Assembly: GCA_965530755.1 (NCBI GenBank)
Contig: CBESNA010000013.1
Span: 1-64,000, forward strand
Reading direction: 5' to 3'
Source: SZUA-35 sp965530755
Lineage (GTDB): Bacteria; Actinomycetota; Acidimicrobiia; Acidimicrobiales; SZUA-35
DNA length: 64,000 nucleotides
Part shown: one piece after another, positions 16,450 through 25,840 of the stretch
Layout: each line of letters opens with the position of its first letter
How positions within the stretch are numbered: position 1 is the first letter of the stretch
The notes under the pieces: model-generated
The model's database searches: none
What the model saw: the letters and a program-made list of their open reading frames with translations, nothing else
What the model was told of the DNA's origin: nothing
Made by a program: the position numbers and the translations under genes

Positions 16450-18968
16450 CCGGAGACCAGACCCCCAACCCGCCGAGAGACGGCGTTGCGAAGCCCCAAT
16501 CGCACCCCTCGGGATCCCTCACCGGACTGACGAGCGAACGCGCAGCATCGCTTCTCGCCGAACACGGCCCCAATGCGCTGCCCGAGGCGGCGCCGAGACG
16601 TTGGTGGTCGCGCGCGTTGCGACAACTGCGCAGCTCGATCATCTACATTTTGTTGTTCGCTCTGGTCTTCGATCTTGCTGTGTGGGTGTTGGAGGACGGT
16701 CACGTCTGGCCATTCGAGTCGCTTGCCATCGCCACGATCCTCGTGTTCAACACCGCCATGGGGGTGTGGCAGGAGTATCGGGCCGAAGACGCACTCAAGC
16801 GGCTCAAGGAGTTGGCCGCGCCGCGCGTCTGGGTGATGCGCGATCGTCACCTCATCGAAGTCGATGCCGGTGACATCGTGCCCGGCGACCTGATCCGGGT
16901 CGAGGCCGGCGATCGGATTCCGGCCGATGGCGTCCTGGCGAGCGAGCAGGCTCTCCAAATCGACGAGTCGGTCCTGACCGGCGAATCAGTGCCGGTCGAG
17001 CGAGCCGTCGGCGACGAGACCCTGTCGGGGACGCTGGCGGTACGCGGGCTGGCCTGGGTCGAGGTGACACGCACCGGAGCGGGTTCTGCGATGGGGCGAA
17101 TCGCGACCATGCTCGCAGGGGTCGAGACCGAGCCGACCCCGCTCGAGCGGCGCATGGAACACTTCGGTCATCGGATTGCCCGCTGGATCGCAGCACTCGC
17201 CGTCGTCCTGACCATCGCTGGTGTCGGAATAGAAGGCATCGATCACTTCGACGAGGCGCTGCTGTTCGCCGTCGCTGTCGCCGTCGCCGCCGTGCCCGAA
17301 GGTCTCCCGGCGGTGCTCACGCTGACACTGGCCCTGGGAACCGAACGAATGAGCGTCCGCAAAGCCGTGGTGCGCAAGCTGTCCGCGGTCGAGGCGCTCG
17401 GGTCCGTGACGGTGATCGCGACCGACAAGACCGGGACGTTGACCGAGAACACTATGACGGTCCATCATCTCGATTCTCCCGATCCGGCCAGAGCGTTGAA
17501 GGCCATGGTTCTCGCTGCGGATGCAGAACCGGACGGTGGAGTCGGTGACCCGCTCGAGCTCGGCCTCTACGCCTTCGCCGAGGAGCAGGGCGTCGACCCG
17601 GTCGCTCTCCGAATGGACCACGGACGCGAATCGGTTCGCCCCTTCGATTCGTCATGGCGCTTCATGCGAGTCAGCGTGATCGAGGACGGACACGCCGTGT
17701 CATATCTCAAGGGGGCCGCAGAGGTGCTCCTGGAACGAAGCACCCTCGACCAACCGCAGCGCCGACACTGGGTCGACCGAATCGAAGCAGCAGCAGCTGA
17801 CGGGTACAGGATTCTCGGCTTCGCGTGGTCCCCTGACAATGCCGAGGACAATCTCACGTGGCTCGGCGCAGCCTGGTTGTGGGATCCACCACGACCCGAA
17901 GTCCCCGGGGCGGTTGCTTCCGCCCAGGAAGCCGGCATCCGAGTGTTGATGATCACCGGTGACCACCCATCCACGGCGAGGGCGATCGCCGCAAAACTCG
18001 CCATCCCCGCCGAACGGGTCCTGACCGGCGACGACCTCGACCGCCTCACCATCGACGAACTCAGCGAGGCCGTCGTCGACGTGAGCGTGTTCGCGCGAGT
18101 CAGTCCGGAGCACAAGCTCGCCCTGGTGGAAGCCCTCAAGGCCCGAGGCGAAATCGTGGCGATGACGGGAGATGGCGTCAACGACGCCCCTGCGCTCAAA
18201 CGCTCCGATGTCGGCGTCGCCATGGGCCAACGAGGAAGCGACGTCAGCCGAGAAGTCGCCGACCTCGTCCTGTTGGATGACAACTTCGCCACCATCGGCG
18301 CCGCGATCGAAGAGGGCCGCGGAATCTACGACAACATCCAGAAGTTCCTGCGCTTCCTGTTCTCCACCAATGTCGCGCTCGTGATCCTGGTCACGATCGG
18401 CGTCGTGGGTGCCGCGGTCGGCGACCTGCGCGACAGCGCCGGCGCATTGCTGGTTCCCCTCACTGCTGCGCAACTCCTGTGGATCAACGTCATCGCTGAC
18501 GGCCCGCCGGCGCTCGCTCTCGGTCTCGACCGGAACCCGGGTGTCATGAAACGACGTCCCCGACTACCGTCTGCGCCTCTGCTCACCAGAGCCGGCATCC
18601 GATTCATCGTGATCAGTGGTGTTCTCAAAGCCAGTCTCGGTCTCGCCATCTTCTTCCTGCTCCCCGCATTGGACTACAGCGGCGAAGAGAGTCGTACCGC
18701 GGTGTTCCTCTACGAATCCCTCGCACAACTCGCCTTCGTCTATCCGGCACGTCTCATCACCGTTCGACCCCACCCGAATCGGCTGCTCAACGTCATCGTG
18801 GTGGCAAGTGTCCTCCTCCAGATCGCCACCATCACCGTGCCAGCGCTCCGGACCGTGCTCGGGCTGGAGACACTCGACTTCGAAGCGCTCGTGATCGTCA
18901 GTTCAGCCCTGTCACTGTCAGTCTTCGGTGCATTCGTCCTGGCACGAGCCACGAACGAATCATCCTGA
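16446..18968 (+). CDS. P2-type cation-transporting ATPase
   Basis: The 840-residue protein starts at GTG 16446 and has the full P-type ATPase plan: cation N-terminal domain, actuator loop with TGES (E180), the phosphorylation site DKTGTLT (D327), nucleotide domain with KGAAEVLLER, and hinge TGDGVNDAPALK. Membrane helix 4 carries VPEGLP (E285), typical of Ca2+ and related P2 pumps. The C-terminal helices contain NVIADGPPALALGLD, resembling the Asn/Asp site of Ca2+-ATPases. Calcium or another divalent cation is therefore the likely substrate, but specificity is not proven. It is the last gene of the lapA-usp-ATPase operon. Confidence 0.9.
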   Translation: MTGDQTPNPPRDGVAKPQSHPSGSLTGLTSERAASLLAEHGPNALPEAAPRRWWSRALRQLRSSIIYILLFALVFDLAVWVLEDGHVWPFESLAIATILVFNTAMGVWQEYRAEDALKRLKELAAPRVWVMRDRHLIEVDAGDIVPGDLIRVEAGDRIPADGVLASEQALQIDESVLTGESVPVERAVGDETLSGTLAVRGLAWVEVTRTGAGSAMGRIATMLAGVETEPTPLERRMEHFGHRIARWIAALAVVLTIAGVGIEGIDHFDEALLFAVAVAVAAVPEGLPAVLTLTLALGTERMSVRKAVVRKLSAVEALGSVTVIATDKTGTLTENTMTVHHLDSPDPARALKAMVLAADAEPDGGVGDPLELGLYAFAEEQGVDPVALRMDHGRESVRPFDSSWRFMRVSVIEDGHAVSYLKGAAEVLLERSTLDQPQRRHWVDRIEAAAADGYRILGFAWSPDNAEDNLTWLGAAWLWDPPRPEVPGAVASAQEAGIRVLMITGDHPSTARAIAAKLAIPAERVLTGDDLDRLTIDELSEAVVDVSVFARVSPEHKLALVEALKARGEIVAMTGDGVNDAPALKRSDVGVAMGQRGSDVSREVADLVLLDDNFATIGAAIEEGRGIYDNIQKFLRFLFSTNVALVILVTIGVVGAAVGDLRDSAGALLVPLTAAQLLWINVIADGPPALALGLDRNPGVMKRRPRLPSAPLLTRAGIRFIVISGVLKASLGLAIFFLLPALDYSGEESRTAVFLYESLAQLAFVYPARLITVRPHPNRLLNVIVVASVLLQIATITVPALRTVLGLETLDFEALVIVSSALSLSVFGAFVLARATNESS

Positions 18969-19096
18969 GCGAGTCGGGCGGGCGGTGGACACGCGAACTC
19001 GACCGCAAGGCGATCCGGATGTTGGGAATCCGGACGCCTCACGGTCGAGAGGATGGAGCCCGGCCTGGAAACGGCCGCTGCCCGAGAGTCAACTGG

Positions 19097-19717
19097 TCAG
19101 CGTTGTTGCAGCTTCGAGTTGTCGACGAGGCAGGTTGGCGGCGCAGCCTCGGGGAAGCTGCAGCTGAAGTTCAGCCGGAACACGTTCCGATAGCTCCAGC
19201 TGTTGCCGTCCTGATCGGTGAGAGCCGCATTCGTCCGGTCGCCGAAAGTGTTCGAGCGGCTGTCCGAGTCGAACAGGTTGTTCGTCTTCGCCTTCCAACG
19301 AGCAACTCCCGACGCCCACGGACCCGATCCGTCGTCGAGCTGTTCTTGAATGTCCTCGCACGGGCCGATCAATGGGGCACCCTCGTCGAACTCCCACAGC
19401 TCGATGTACAGGTCGGTGTCGATCGATGCGACGGCGGCGCCCGAGCCAGTGACGTTGAGCCTTCCGACGACGGACTCGAGAACCGGTGGCGGGCTCATCT
19501 GATCCCAGCCGCAGAAGGCTTCTGCAGTCATGTTGATGAAGACGGACCGGTTGATGTTCGTGTCAGGGAACAGAACGAAATAGTCGTGGATGTCGATGTC
19601 CTCGGGCGGCCCAGCAGAAGCCGGCGACGCCAACGCGGCAGCTCCGAGCATGAAGACGCAGGTCAGCAGCGCGACGAGCTTCCTCCCGATGCCTCCGGTC
19701 GTGGTGGTCGTGTACAT
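19097..19717 (-). CDS. Secreted protein of unknown function
   Basis: The 206-residue product has a clear signal peptide (GRKLVALLTCVFMLGAAALA, cleavage near SPASAG). The mature part is acidic, with four or five cysteines (FCGWDQM, IGPCEDIQEQ, NFSCSF and PTCLVDN) that could pair outside the cell. I recognise no domain. A good ribosome site (GAGAGGGACC) precedes ATG 19717. The same GAGAGGGACCT leader and an MYT start recur in the CHRD gene at 59565. Confidence 0.75.
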   Translation of the reverse strand: MYTTTTTGGIGRKLVALLTCVFMLGAAALASPASAGPPEDIDIHDYFVLFPDTNINRSVFINMTAEAFCGWDQMSPPPVLESVVGRLNVTGSGAAVASIDTDLYIELWEFDEGAPLIGPCEDIQEQLDDGSGPWASGVARWKAKTNNLFDSDSRSNTFGDRTNAALTDQDGNSWSYRNVFRLNFSCSFPEAAPPTCLVDNSKLQQR

Positions 19718-19825
19718 GTCAGGTCCCTCTCGTTGTGCCCGCAGGTTGCAGGGCTCAGCCTGACTGTGGTGCGGCCGCCTTTCAGCTGCGCGTCACCAGC
19801 GTCACGCCTCGAGCGGAACCGACCT

Positions 19826-20452
19826 TCAGGCTGCTCTGGTGTGGGCCGAAACCGTGAGGACGGTTCGGCGACCGAGGTCGTGGGTCTCAACCGCAGCATC
19901 GATGAACCCGAACGGCGCCAGCATTGCTGCAAACGACTCGGCTTGCTGAGGCGTCCAGCCGTGGGAAGCCAGACCGGAGGCACCCTCCGGAGTCTTCTTC
20001 TCCAGGGCGATGAAGCGGCCGCCGGGTTCAAGGACCCTCGCAACCTCGATGAGCCCCGGCTCGAGCTCTGGCCAGTGATGGACCGATGCCAGCGACCAGC
20101 AGACCGAGACTGACCCATCGGGAAGCGGGATGTCCTCGCAGCCGGCGTTCACCCAGTCGATCGTCCCCGCGGGCGGGCGCACCTTCGTGACCAACTTGGC
20201 CAGGTTCAGCATCGGCTGACCGGGATCGATGGCGGTGACTCGGGCCCCGGTACGAGCGGCGTGCCGAGCAGCCGTCCCCGGGCCGCATCCGATGTCGAGC
20301 ACGTGGTCGCTCGTCGAGACACCCGCCATCTTCGTGACCACTCTGGCGTCGCCGCCCCGGCCGGCAACCATCGTGAGCCCGGCGAGATAGCCGAGCGCGC
20401 CGGAGAACTTGCCGTTGTCGTCAGCGTGATGGTTCGGGGGAAGATCGCTCAT
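19826..20452 (-). CDS. Class I SAM-dependent methyltransferase
   Basis: The 208-residue protein has the Methyltransf_11 pattern: motif I VLDIGCGPGTAARHAA, the acidic residue after strand 2 (VTAIDPGQPML), post-motif AGCEDIPLPDGSVSVCWSLA, and RVLEPGGRFIALEK. The start is taken at ATG 20452 before SDLPPNHHADDNGKFSG. A longer frame upstream adds unlikely sequence. The substrate is unknown. It is read away from the beta-helix gene across 90 bp. Confidence 0.85.
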   Translation of the reverse strand: MSDLPPNHHADDNGKFSGALGYLAGLTMVAGRGGDARVVTKMAGVSTSDHVLDIGCGPGTAARHAARTGARVTAIDPGQPMLNLAKLVTKVRPPAGTIDWVNAGCEDIPLPDGSVSVCWSLASVHHWPELEPGLIEVARVLEPGGRFIALEKKTPEGASGLASHGWTPQQAESFAAMLAPFGFIDAAVETHDLGRRTVLTVSAHTRAA

Positions 20453-20542
20453 GTTGGGCCAGGCCTCCCGAAGACACACCGTTGAAACCGATCTGACACA
20501 GCATGGTCGCAAAGTGACGATACGACCATCAGGAGGATCAGC

Positions 20543-21688
20543 ATGCAACCTACATCGCGGCCGAGACGACCATCACTTCACCGCTCACGATCACTCCTGG
20601 CAGTGCTCGGTTTGATCGCCGGCGTGCTCGCGGTGGCCACGACACCCGCTGCGGCGGGGGGCCACGTCGTCGTACCGGAAGGAGCCTCGATCCAAGAGGC
20701 AATCGACGCTGCAGCACCTGGCACGAGGATCACCGTCCAGGGCGATCACGTCGAGAATCTGTGGATCTCCACCGATGGCATCTCGCTGATCGGCCGAAAC
20801 GCCACGCTGACCATGCCAGAGAACCCGACTCCGGCTCCCGAGCCTTGCCAACCGGAGCCCGGAGTGGCTGCGCTGATCTGTGTGCTTCCGGTCGGGACGA
20901 CATTCGCAGAGGTTCCTACGACCCGAATCAATGGCGTCACCATCTCAGGCTTCACGCTCGACAACCCGAGCTATGACGCCATCAACATGGGATTCGTCGA
21001 CGATGTGGACGTCAACGGCAACACGATTCGGTCACCCGGATGCGATGGCGTGTTCGTGATCTTTGCTTCGGATGTGATCATCAACCGCAACACCGTCACC
21101 GATGCTGGATGCGCTGGAATCAACCTGAGCGCGGCACGTGATGCCAGAGTGCAGCGCAACACGACCGACGGCTCAGTGTTCAACGGCATCGCCATCAACG
21201 ACGTCACGCATGTCGTGGTCCATCAGAACTCAGCCAGTGGGAACTGCATCGGGATCGGAGTCGTCGACGGCGCTGACGGTGGCTACGGAGTGCAGGCGGA
21301 GGACTTCCCTGGCGACGTCGCTCGAATCTCCGGCAACACCACCAACGGCAACAACAGAACCTGCCCATTCGGCCCGGGGCTCTTGATCGGCGGGACGGGC
21401 ATCATCGTCGGCGGCGTCGACTTCGCCACGGTGAAGGGCAACACGGCGAACGGCAATGTCGTGGTCGAGGAGTCCCTGACTGCAGGCGGCATCGTCGTGA
21501 CGGACTTCCCGAACCAGGACGGCAGCTTCAACGTAGGCGACCACGTGCGGGTGGAGAACAACAACGCAGCGGGCAACAGTTCACCCGCCGGCCCGCAAGA
21601 TCTGGTCATCACCTCGGGCGGGACGCAGATCCGGATCTTCGGGAACTCCTGTGGTGTGGGCGTGCCCGATCCTTCGATCTGTCGCTGA
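20543..21688 (+). CDS. Secreted right-handed parallel beta-helix protein
   Basis: The 381-residue protein has a signal peptide (SRSLLAVLGLIAGVLAVATT, cleavage near PAAAGG). The N-terminal motif VVVPEGASIQEAIDAAAPGT is typical of NosD/pectate-lyase-like beta-helices. Regular Asn-rich coils follow (VDVNGNTIRSPGCDGVFV, VIINRNTVTDAGCAGINL, ARVQRNTTDGSVFNGIAI, VVVHQNSASGNCIGIGVV). These are PbH1 repeats of about 22 residues. Family members bind or cleave polysaccharides or act as copper-site assembly factors. Here no catalytic signature is obvious. A strong hairpin ends the transcript. Confidence 0.85.
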   Translation: MQPTSRPRRPSLHRSRSLLAVLGLIAGVLAVATTPAAAGGHVVVPEGASIQEAIDAAAPGTRITVQGDHVENLWISTDGISLIGRNATLTMPENPTPAPEPCQPEPGVAALICVLPVGTTFAEVPTTRINGVTISGFTLDNPSYDAINMGFVDDVDVNGNTIRSPGCDGVFVIFASDVIINRNTVTDAGCAGINLSAARDARVQRNTTDGSVFNGIAINDVTHVVVHQNSASGNCIGIGVVDGADGGYGVQAEDFPGDVARISGNTTNGNNRTCPFGPGLLIGGTGIIVGGVDFATVKGNTANGNVVVEESLTAGGIVVTDFPNQDGSFNVGDHVRVENNNAAGNSSPAGPQDLVITSGGTQIRIFGNSCGVGVPDPSICR

Positions 21689-21702
21689 GGCACCTGTCGA
21701 GC

Positions 21703-21739
21703 CCGAGTCGCTCAGCGTCGAAACCACTGAGCGACTCGG
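21703..21739. terminator. Bidirectional hairpin terminator
   Basis: A perfect 13-bp inverted repeat (CCGAGTCGCTCAG and its complement, loop of 11 nt) lies between the convergent beta-helix and SRPBCC genes. There is no T-run, as is common in high-GC actinobacteria. It can serve both directions. Confidence 0.75.
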
Positions 21740-21743
21740 ACGA

Positions 21744-22205
21744 CTACGCCTCGGAGCGTGACTTCAACGTGGCCAGGCCTTTGTCGAAGTCCTTGCCGAG
21801 CATCTTGTCCATGAGGCCGAAGATGTTCATCACGCGGGTCATGAGGTTGTGTGTGGCGTTCATCGTCCACGTGACCTCCGTGCCGCCGCCGACCTCGGCC
21901 AGTTCGAACACGAGCGTGTTCTCCGACTTGAACGGCTTCAGGAAGACGAGATCGGCTCCGACGCTCGACGGTGCTTCGATCGCCGTCATCTTCATCGAGC
22001 CGGCGCCGGCTTTTCGGTTGCCGCTCCAGCTGTAGCCACTGCCAACCTGTCCGGCTGTGCCGGTGTATGTCACCTCCATGTCAGGATCGAGCTCTTCCCA
22101 CGGCGACCACTCCGGCCAGCGCTCGAAGTTGGCAATGCGATCGAAGATGATCTGCCGCGGTGCGTTGATGGTCGCCTTGCGTTCGACGACGTAGGTGCTC
22201 GCCAT
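21744..22205 (-). CDS. SRPBCC-family polyketide cyclase/START-like protein
   Basis: The 153-residue protein has the SRPBCC pattern: VERKATINAPRQIIFDRIANFERWPEWSPWE at the start, a central strand TYTGTAGQVGSGYSWSGN, and LAEVGGGTEVTWTMNATHNL near the C-terminal helix. These folds have a deep hydrophobic ligand pocket. No catalytic role is evident. ATG 22205 is chosen because a strong purine-rich site (AAAGGGGGAA) sits right before it. It ends 5 bp from the hairpin shared with the convergent beta-helix gene. Confidence 0.82.
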   Translation of the reverse strand: MASTYVVERKATINAPRQIIFDRIANFERWPEWSPWEELDPDMEVTYTGTAGQVGSGYSWSGNRKAGAGSMKMTAIEAPSSVGADLVFLKPFKSENTLVFELAEVGGGTEVTWTMNATHNLMTRVMNIFGLMDKMLGKDFDKGLATLKSRSEA

Positions 22206-22335
22206 GGTTCCCCCTTTTCGAGTCGCGTCGTTGCGCGACATCTGGTGCGCAGACTAGCCGTCGCCATCGATGCAGGCCGCCGAAACGGACGCTGATGGGA
22301 GAGTGATGTCACACCCCCTGAGTAATGTTTTCCCC

Positions 22336-23595
22336 ATGGCAATCCTGGCGAATTTCGAGGTGCAGATGGCGGGTTTCGACCCCGCCGTTGCCGCGCCCGA
22401 AGAGGTCAGCACGCTGGTCCGCACCCTGCACGCGAGCCGTCGCACGCTCGTCGCCTTCGAAGATCTCCTGACCGAGGCGGCCGAGCGTCACGCAGTGGCG
22501 GGCACCGCCCCACCGGTCGAAGAAACACTCACCGGCGATGGCGACACGTCGACGACCAAAGCCCGGAATGCCCAGCGTCGCCGAAACGCCGCCGGCCAGC
22601 TCGGCAATCTCGGCCGGTCAATCCGCAGCGGCGACGCCAAGTCGGAGAACGTCGACGCCATCGCACGGGCGCTGGCCAAAATGACCGATCCCGCTCATCG
22701 GGATGCGTTCATCGGTTTCGACGCGAAGCTGACCGCACTCGCCGAAACTCTCTCGCCATCGGCGTTCACCCAGCGGTTGGAGGGGTTCGTCCGCCGGGCG
22801 ATGGCCGACGATGGTCTGTCGCTGTTCGAACGCCAGCGCAAACGATCGCGACTCTCGACCTGGCAGGACAAGGATGGAATGGTCCGGTTGAACGGCACCC
22901 TCGACCCCGAGTGGGGTGGTGCGATCGCCGCATCGTTGGACGCAGAGATGCGCTCACTCGTACGGGCCCGCAAGCAGGCCGACAGTGGAGGCACGGCAGG
23001 TGCCGAACCGATCCGGTTCGACGATCGACTCCGTGCCGAAGCGCTGGCCGAACTCCTGGCCCGATCGAGCCGGTCTGGCGCAGCTCTCGTATTGCCTCAG
23101 GTCAGCATCATCATCAACCACGATCAGACCGTGTCCGAGTTCGCAGACGGCACCCACGTCTGCCGCGAGACCGCAGCCCGCCTGTGCTGCGATGCCGTGA
23201 TCCGCGACATCGTGCTGGACCGAACCGGTCTACCACTTGCTGTCGGCAGACGGCATCGAACCGCAACCGACGCCCAACGCCTCGCTCTGCGTGCCGTCTA
23301 TCGCACCTGTGCGTGGCCGTCGTGTGATCGACAGTTCGACCACTGTCAGGTCCACCATGTGGTCCCGTGGGAACACGGCGGGCCGACAGACCTCGACAAT
23401 CTCCTGCCGCTGTGTTCCCACCATCACCATCTCGTCCATGAAGGCAAGTGGCGCCTGAAGTTGGAAGTCGACCGCACTCTCTGGATCTGGCGGCCGGACG
23501 GCCACCACCACGCGACCGCTCCCCCACCTCGACTTCGCGCTCCGACAGTTGATGAACGCGGGTCGTCTCCGCCCCGAAGACCCTCTGACAACTGA
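22336..23595 (+). CDS. DUF222/HNH endonuclease-domain protein (13E12-like)
   Basis: The protein has about 419 residues from ATG 22336. In-frame ATGs at 22306 and 22270 are possible, and none has a decisive ribosome site. The N-terminal two thirds is DUF222-like helical sequence (RTLHASRRTLVAFEDLLTEA, RLSTWQDKDGMVRLNGTLDP). The C-terminal part is an HNH nuclease: RTCAWPSCDRQFDHCQVHHV, then GGPTDLDNLLPLCSHHHHLVH, with the Cys pairs of the zinc-stabilised form. Such proteins occur in many copies in actinobacteria (the 13E12 repeat family of mycobacteria) and have no settled function. They are sometimes linked to mobile introns or phage defence. Confidence 0.85.
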   Translation: MAILANFEVQMAGFDPAVAAPEEVSTLVRTLHASRRTLVAFEDLLTEAAERHAVAGTAPPVEETLTGDGDTSTTKARNAQRRRNAAGQLGNLGRSIRSGDAKSENVDAIARALAKMTDPAHRDAFIGFDAKLTALAETLSPSAFTQRLEGFVRRAMADDGLSLFERQRKRSRLSTWQDKDGMVRLNGTLDPEWGGAIAASLDAEMRSLVRARKQADSGGTAGAEPIRFDDRLRAEALAELLARSSRSGAALVLPQVSIIINHDQTVSEFADGTHVCRETAARLCCDAVIRDIVLDRTGLPLAVGRRHRTATDAQRLALRAVYRTCAWPSCDRQFDHCQVHHVVPWEHGGPTDLDNLLPLCSHHHHLVHEGKWRLKLEVDRTLWIWRPDGHHHATAPPPRLRAPTVDERGSSPPRRPSDN

Positions 23596-23600
23596 ACATC

Positions 23601-23625
23601 CGGTCGGCCCCCACGGGGCCGATCG
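23601..23625. terminator. Hairpin terminator after DUF222/HNH gene
   Basis: CGGTCGGCCCC and GGGGCCGATCG pair over 11 bp (one G-U) with a 3-nt loop, 5 nt after the stop codon at 23595. Confidence 0.6.
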
Positions 23626-23639
23626 GCGCGCCCGCATCC

Positions 23640-24836
23640 GTGGAGTTCGAGATCCGCCACTTCGACGTCGGCGCTCACGTCAGCTACGAAGTGCTGGTGA
23701 GCGATCCGGAGCACGACCACGACCACTCGCATGGGTCCGACGAAGTCAACACGCCGACGAAACCTGAGCGCGAGGAGCGACGGCCACCTCGGGACGGCGC
23801 CGATGAGGTCGCCCCGGGCGTCCTACGCATCCAGCTGCCGATCTCGCTGCCTGGCCTCGGCCACGTCAACTGCTACGCCATCGAGGACCGGCGGGGCATC
23901 ACGCTGGTCGACCCCGGCCTTCCCGGGCTCCCCACGTGGCGAGCGTTGAAGAAGCGCATGGCGGCCGCCGGCCTGCCCATCGATCGAGTCCACACGGTAG
24001 TCATCACCCACTCTCACCCCGACCACTTCGGCCAAGCGGCGACGCTGCGCCGAAAGTTCGGCGCCGACGTGATCACTCACCGCAGCTTCCGAACCTTCCT
24101 CGATCCCCAGGCCGAGGCAGACGACGTGGAGGTCGAGGTAACGACCTCACCTGAGCAGGCGAAGGCAAGTGTGCACGACGATCGAATGGTCGGCCGCACA
24201 CCGTTGGACAGCGAGACACCCTGGGGCGGGCAACGCCACCAGCTCCCGCTGGCCAGACGCCTCCGATACCGAGCCATGCGGGTGGCGGCCGGGCGTTTCA
24301 TGTCGACCCCGCAGCCGACCAGGCGGGTCGACGAGGCCGATGTCGTAGAGATCGGTGACCGGGAGTGGGTGGCGGTCCACACACCGGGCCACACACCCGA
24401 TCACCTCTGCCTCCTCGACCCCGACAACGGCCTGCTCATCAGCGGCGACCACATCCTGCCGACCATCACGCCGCACATCTCGGGTATGGGAGCGACCGTG
24501 GATCCGCTGGCCGATTTCTTCGCCAGCCTGGACCGCATGCAGTCGTTCGATTCGGTCCGCACTGTGCTTCCGGCGCATGGCCTCGAGTTCGACGATCTCG
24601 GCGGCCGATCCCAGGCGATCCGTCGCCACCACGAAGAACGCCTGACCGTCTTGCAGGAAGCCTCGGCCGAGATCGGCAATGGCACGGTCAACGACTACAT
24701 GAAGGCCTTGTTCAAGGAACGGTCGTGGGGTTCGATGGCCGAGAGCGAGACCTACGCCCACTTGGAACATCTGCGACTGACCGGTTCCGCCACCGTGTCG
24801 ATCGACGACCGCCAGCTGCGCTACGAACTGCACTGA
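23640..24836 (+). CDS. MBL-fold metallo-hydrolase
   Basis: The 398-residue protein begins at GTG 23640. After a His/Asp-rich head (PEHDHDHSHGSDE) comes a metallo-beta-lactamase fold with the metal motif HSHPDH, a later ligand His in VHTPGHTPDH, and SGDHILPTITPH. A C-terminal helical part follows, like the glyoxalase II/LACTB2-type group (VLPAHGLEFDDLGGR...HHEERL). Members hydrolyse thioesters, phosphodiesters or lactones. The exact substrate is unknown. The low-complexity repeat tract starts right after its stop. Confidence 0.85.
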   Translation: MEFEIRHFDVGAHVSYEVLVSDPEHDHDHSHGSDEVNTPTKPEREERRPPRDGADEVAPGVLRIQLPISLPGLGHVNCYAIEDRRGITLVDPGLPGLPTWRALKKRMAAAGLPIDRVHTVVITHSHPDHFGQAATLRRKFGADVITHRSFRTFLDPQAEADDVEVEVTTSPEQAKASVHDDRMVGRTPLDSETPWGGQRHQLPLARRLRYRAMRVAAGRFMSTPQPTRRVDEADVVEIGDREWVAVHTPGHTPDHLCLLDPDNGLLISGDHILPTITPHISGMGATVDPLADFFASLDRMQSFDSVRTVLPAHGLEFDDLGGRSQAIRRHHEERLTVLQEASAEIGNGTVNDYMKALFKERSWGSMAESETYAHLEHLRLTGSATVSIDDRQLRYELH

Positions 24837-24955
24837 ATCCCTCGGCGCTGAGCCCCGCCACCGAACAGACAGCCTCGCCACCGGACAACCAGCCTCCCCA
24901 CCGGACGGCCAGACAGCCAGACAGCCCCGCCTCCCCACCAGACAGCCAGGCCTCC
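24837..24955 (+). repeat. Degenerate tandem-repeat tract between two genes
   Basis: The region is built of imperfect repeats around GCCACCGGACAACCAGCCTC and of the shorter AGACAGCC unit (CCAGACAGCCAGACAGCC). It lacks any T-rich stretch and ends at the start codon of the PhzF gene. It looks like slippage-generated DNA. It leaves little room for a separate promoter, so the phzF-like gene may be read through from the MBL gene. Confidence 0.7.
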
Positions 24956-25795
24956 ATGCAGCTCCCGTTCAACCAGGTCGATGTGTTCGCCTCCGACGAG
25001 TTCTCCGGCAATCCGCTGGCCGTGGTCCACGACGCCGACGGGCTCACCACGGACGAGATGCTTCAGATCACCGACTGGCTCAACCTGTCGGAGACGACCT
25101 TCCTGGTGCAGCCGACCGACAAGCGGGCCGACTACCACGTGCGGATCTTCTGTCCGGGTCGGGAGCTCCCCTTCGCCGGGCATCCAACGCTCGGCACCTG
25201 TCGGGCGTGGCTGGCCGCCGGCAGCACACCGAAGGACTCCGATCGGATCATCCAGCAATGCGGAGCCGGCTTGGTGCCGATTCGCCCCGATGGTGATCGC
25301 CTTGCCTTCGCCGCTCCGCAGCAGATTCGATCCGGTCCGGTCGACGCTGCCGACCTCGACGAGCGGCTCGGCCAGCTCGGCTTGGTCACCTCCGACATTG
25401 TCGACGCGGCGTGGATCGACAACGGGCCGGGGTGGATGGGGTTGTTGTTCGATTCGGCCGAAGCCGTGCTCGGCGTAACGCTCCCCTCAGGATCGATACC
25501 CGGCTTCGACGTCGGGCTCATCGGTCCTCATCCTCCCGGGTCGGATCGAGCACTCGAGGTGCGGGGCCTGTTCGCCGGCAGCTCGGGTGCCGTGCGTGAG
25601 GATCCCGTGACGGGGAGCCTCAACGCCTCGGCGGCCCAATGGCTGATCGACACCGGTCGCATCGATGCCCCCTACACGGCGCGACAGGGCACCGCGATCG
25701 GGCGTCGCGGCGACGTCTTCGTCGATCAATCGGATGGGGAGATCTGGATCGGGGGCCGGGCCACGATCGTGATCAGCGGCACGATCGAGGCCTGA
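24956..25795 (+). CDS. PhzF-family isomerase/epimerase
   Basis: The 279-residue protein starts MQLPFNQVDVFASDEFSGNP, the exact PhzF N-terminus. It has the catalytic Glu region (NLSETTFLVQP), the CPGRELPFAGHPTLGT strand and the later signature REDPVTGSLNAS. PhzF-type enzymes isomerise small acids such as trans-2,3-dihydro-3-hydroxyanthranilate. Most family members, including stand-alone actinobacterial ones, have unknown substrates. No other phenazine genes are near. The frame is open upstream, but that part overlaps the repeat tract and the MBL gene. Confidence 0.88.
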   Translation: MQLPFNQVDVFASDEFSGNPLAVVHDADGLTTDEMLQITDWLNLSETTFLVQPTDKRADYHVRIFCPGRELPFAGHPTLGTCRAWLAAGSTPKDSDRIIQQCGAGLVPIRPDGDRLAFAAPQQIRSGPVDAADLDERLGQLGLVTSDIVDAAWIDNGPGWMGLLFDSAEAVLGVTLPSGSIPGFDVGLIGPHPPGSDRALEVRGLFAGSSGAVREDPVTGSLNASAAQWLIDTGRIDAPYTARQGTAIGRRGDVFVDQSDGEIWIGGRATIVISGTIEA

Positions 25796-25840
25796 CGGCA
25801 GCACCCGAAACGGGCCTCGCCGCACCGAGGGCCGGGCAAC

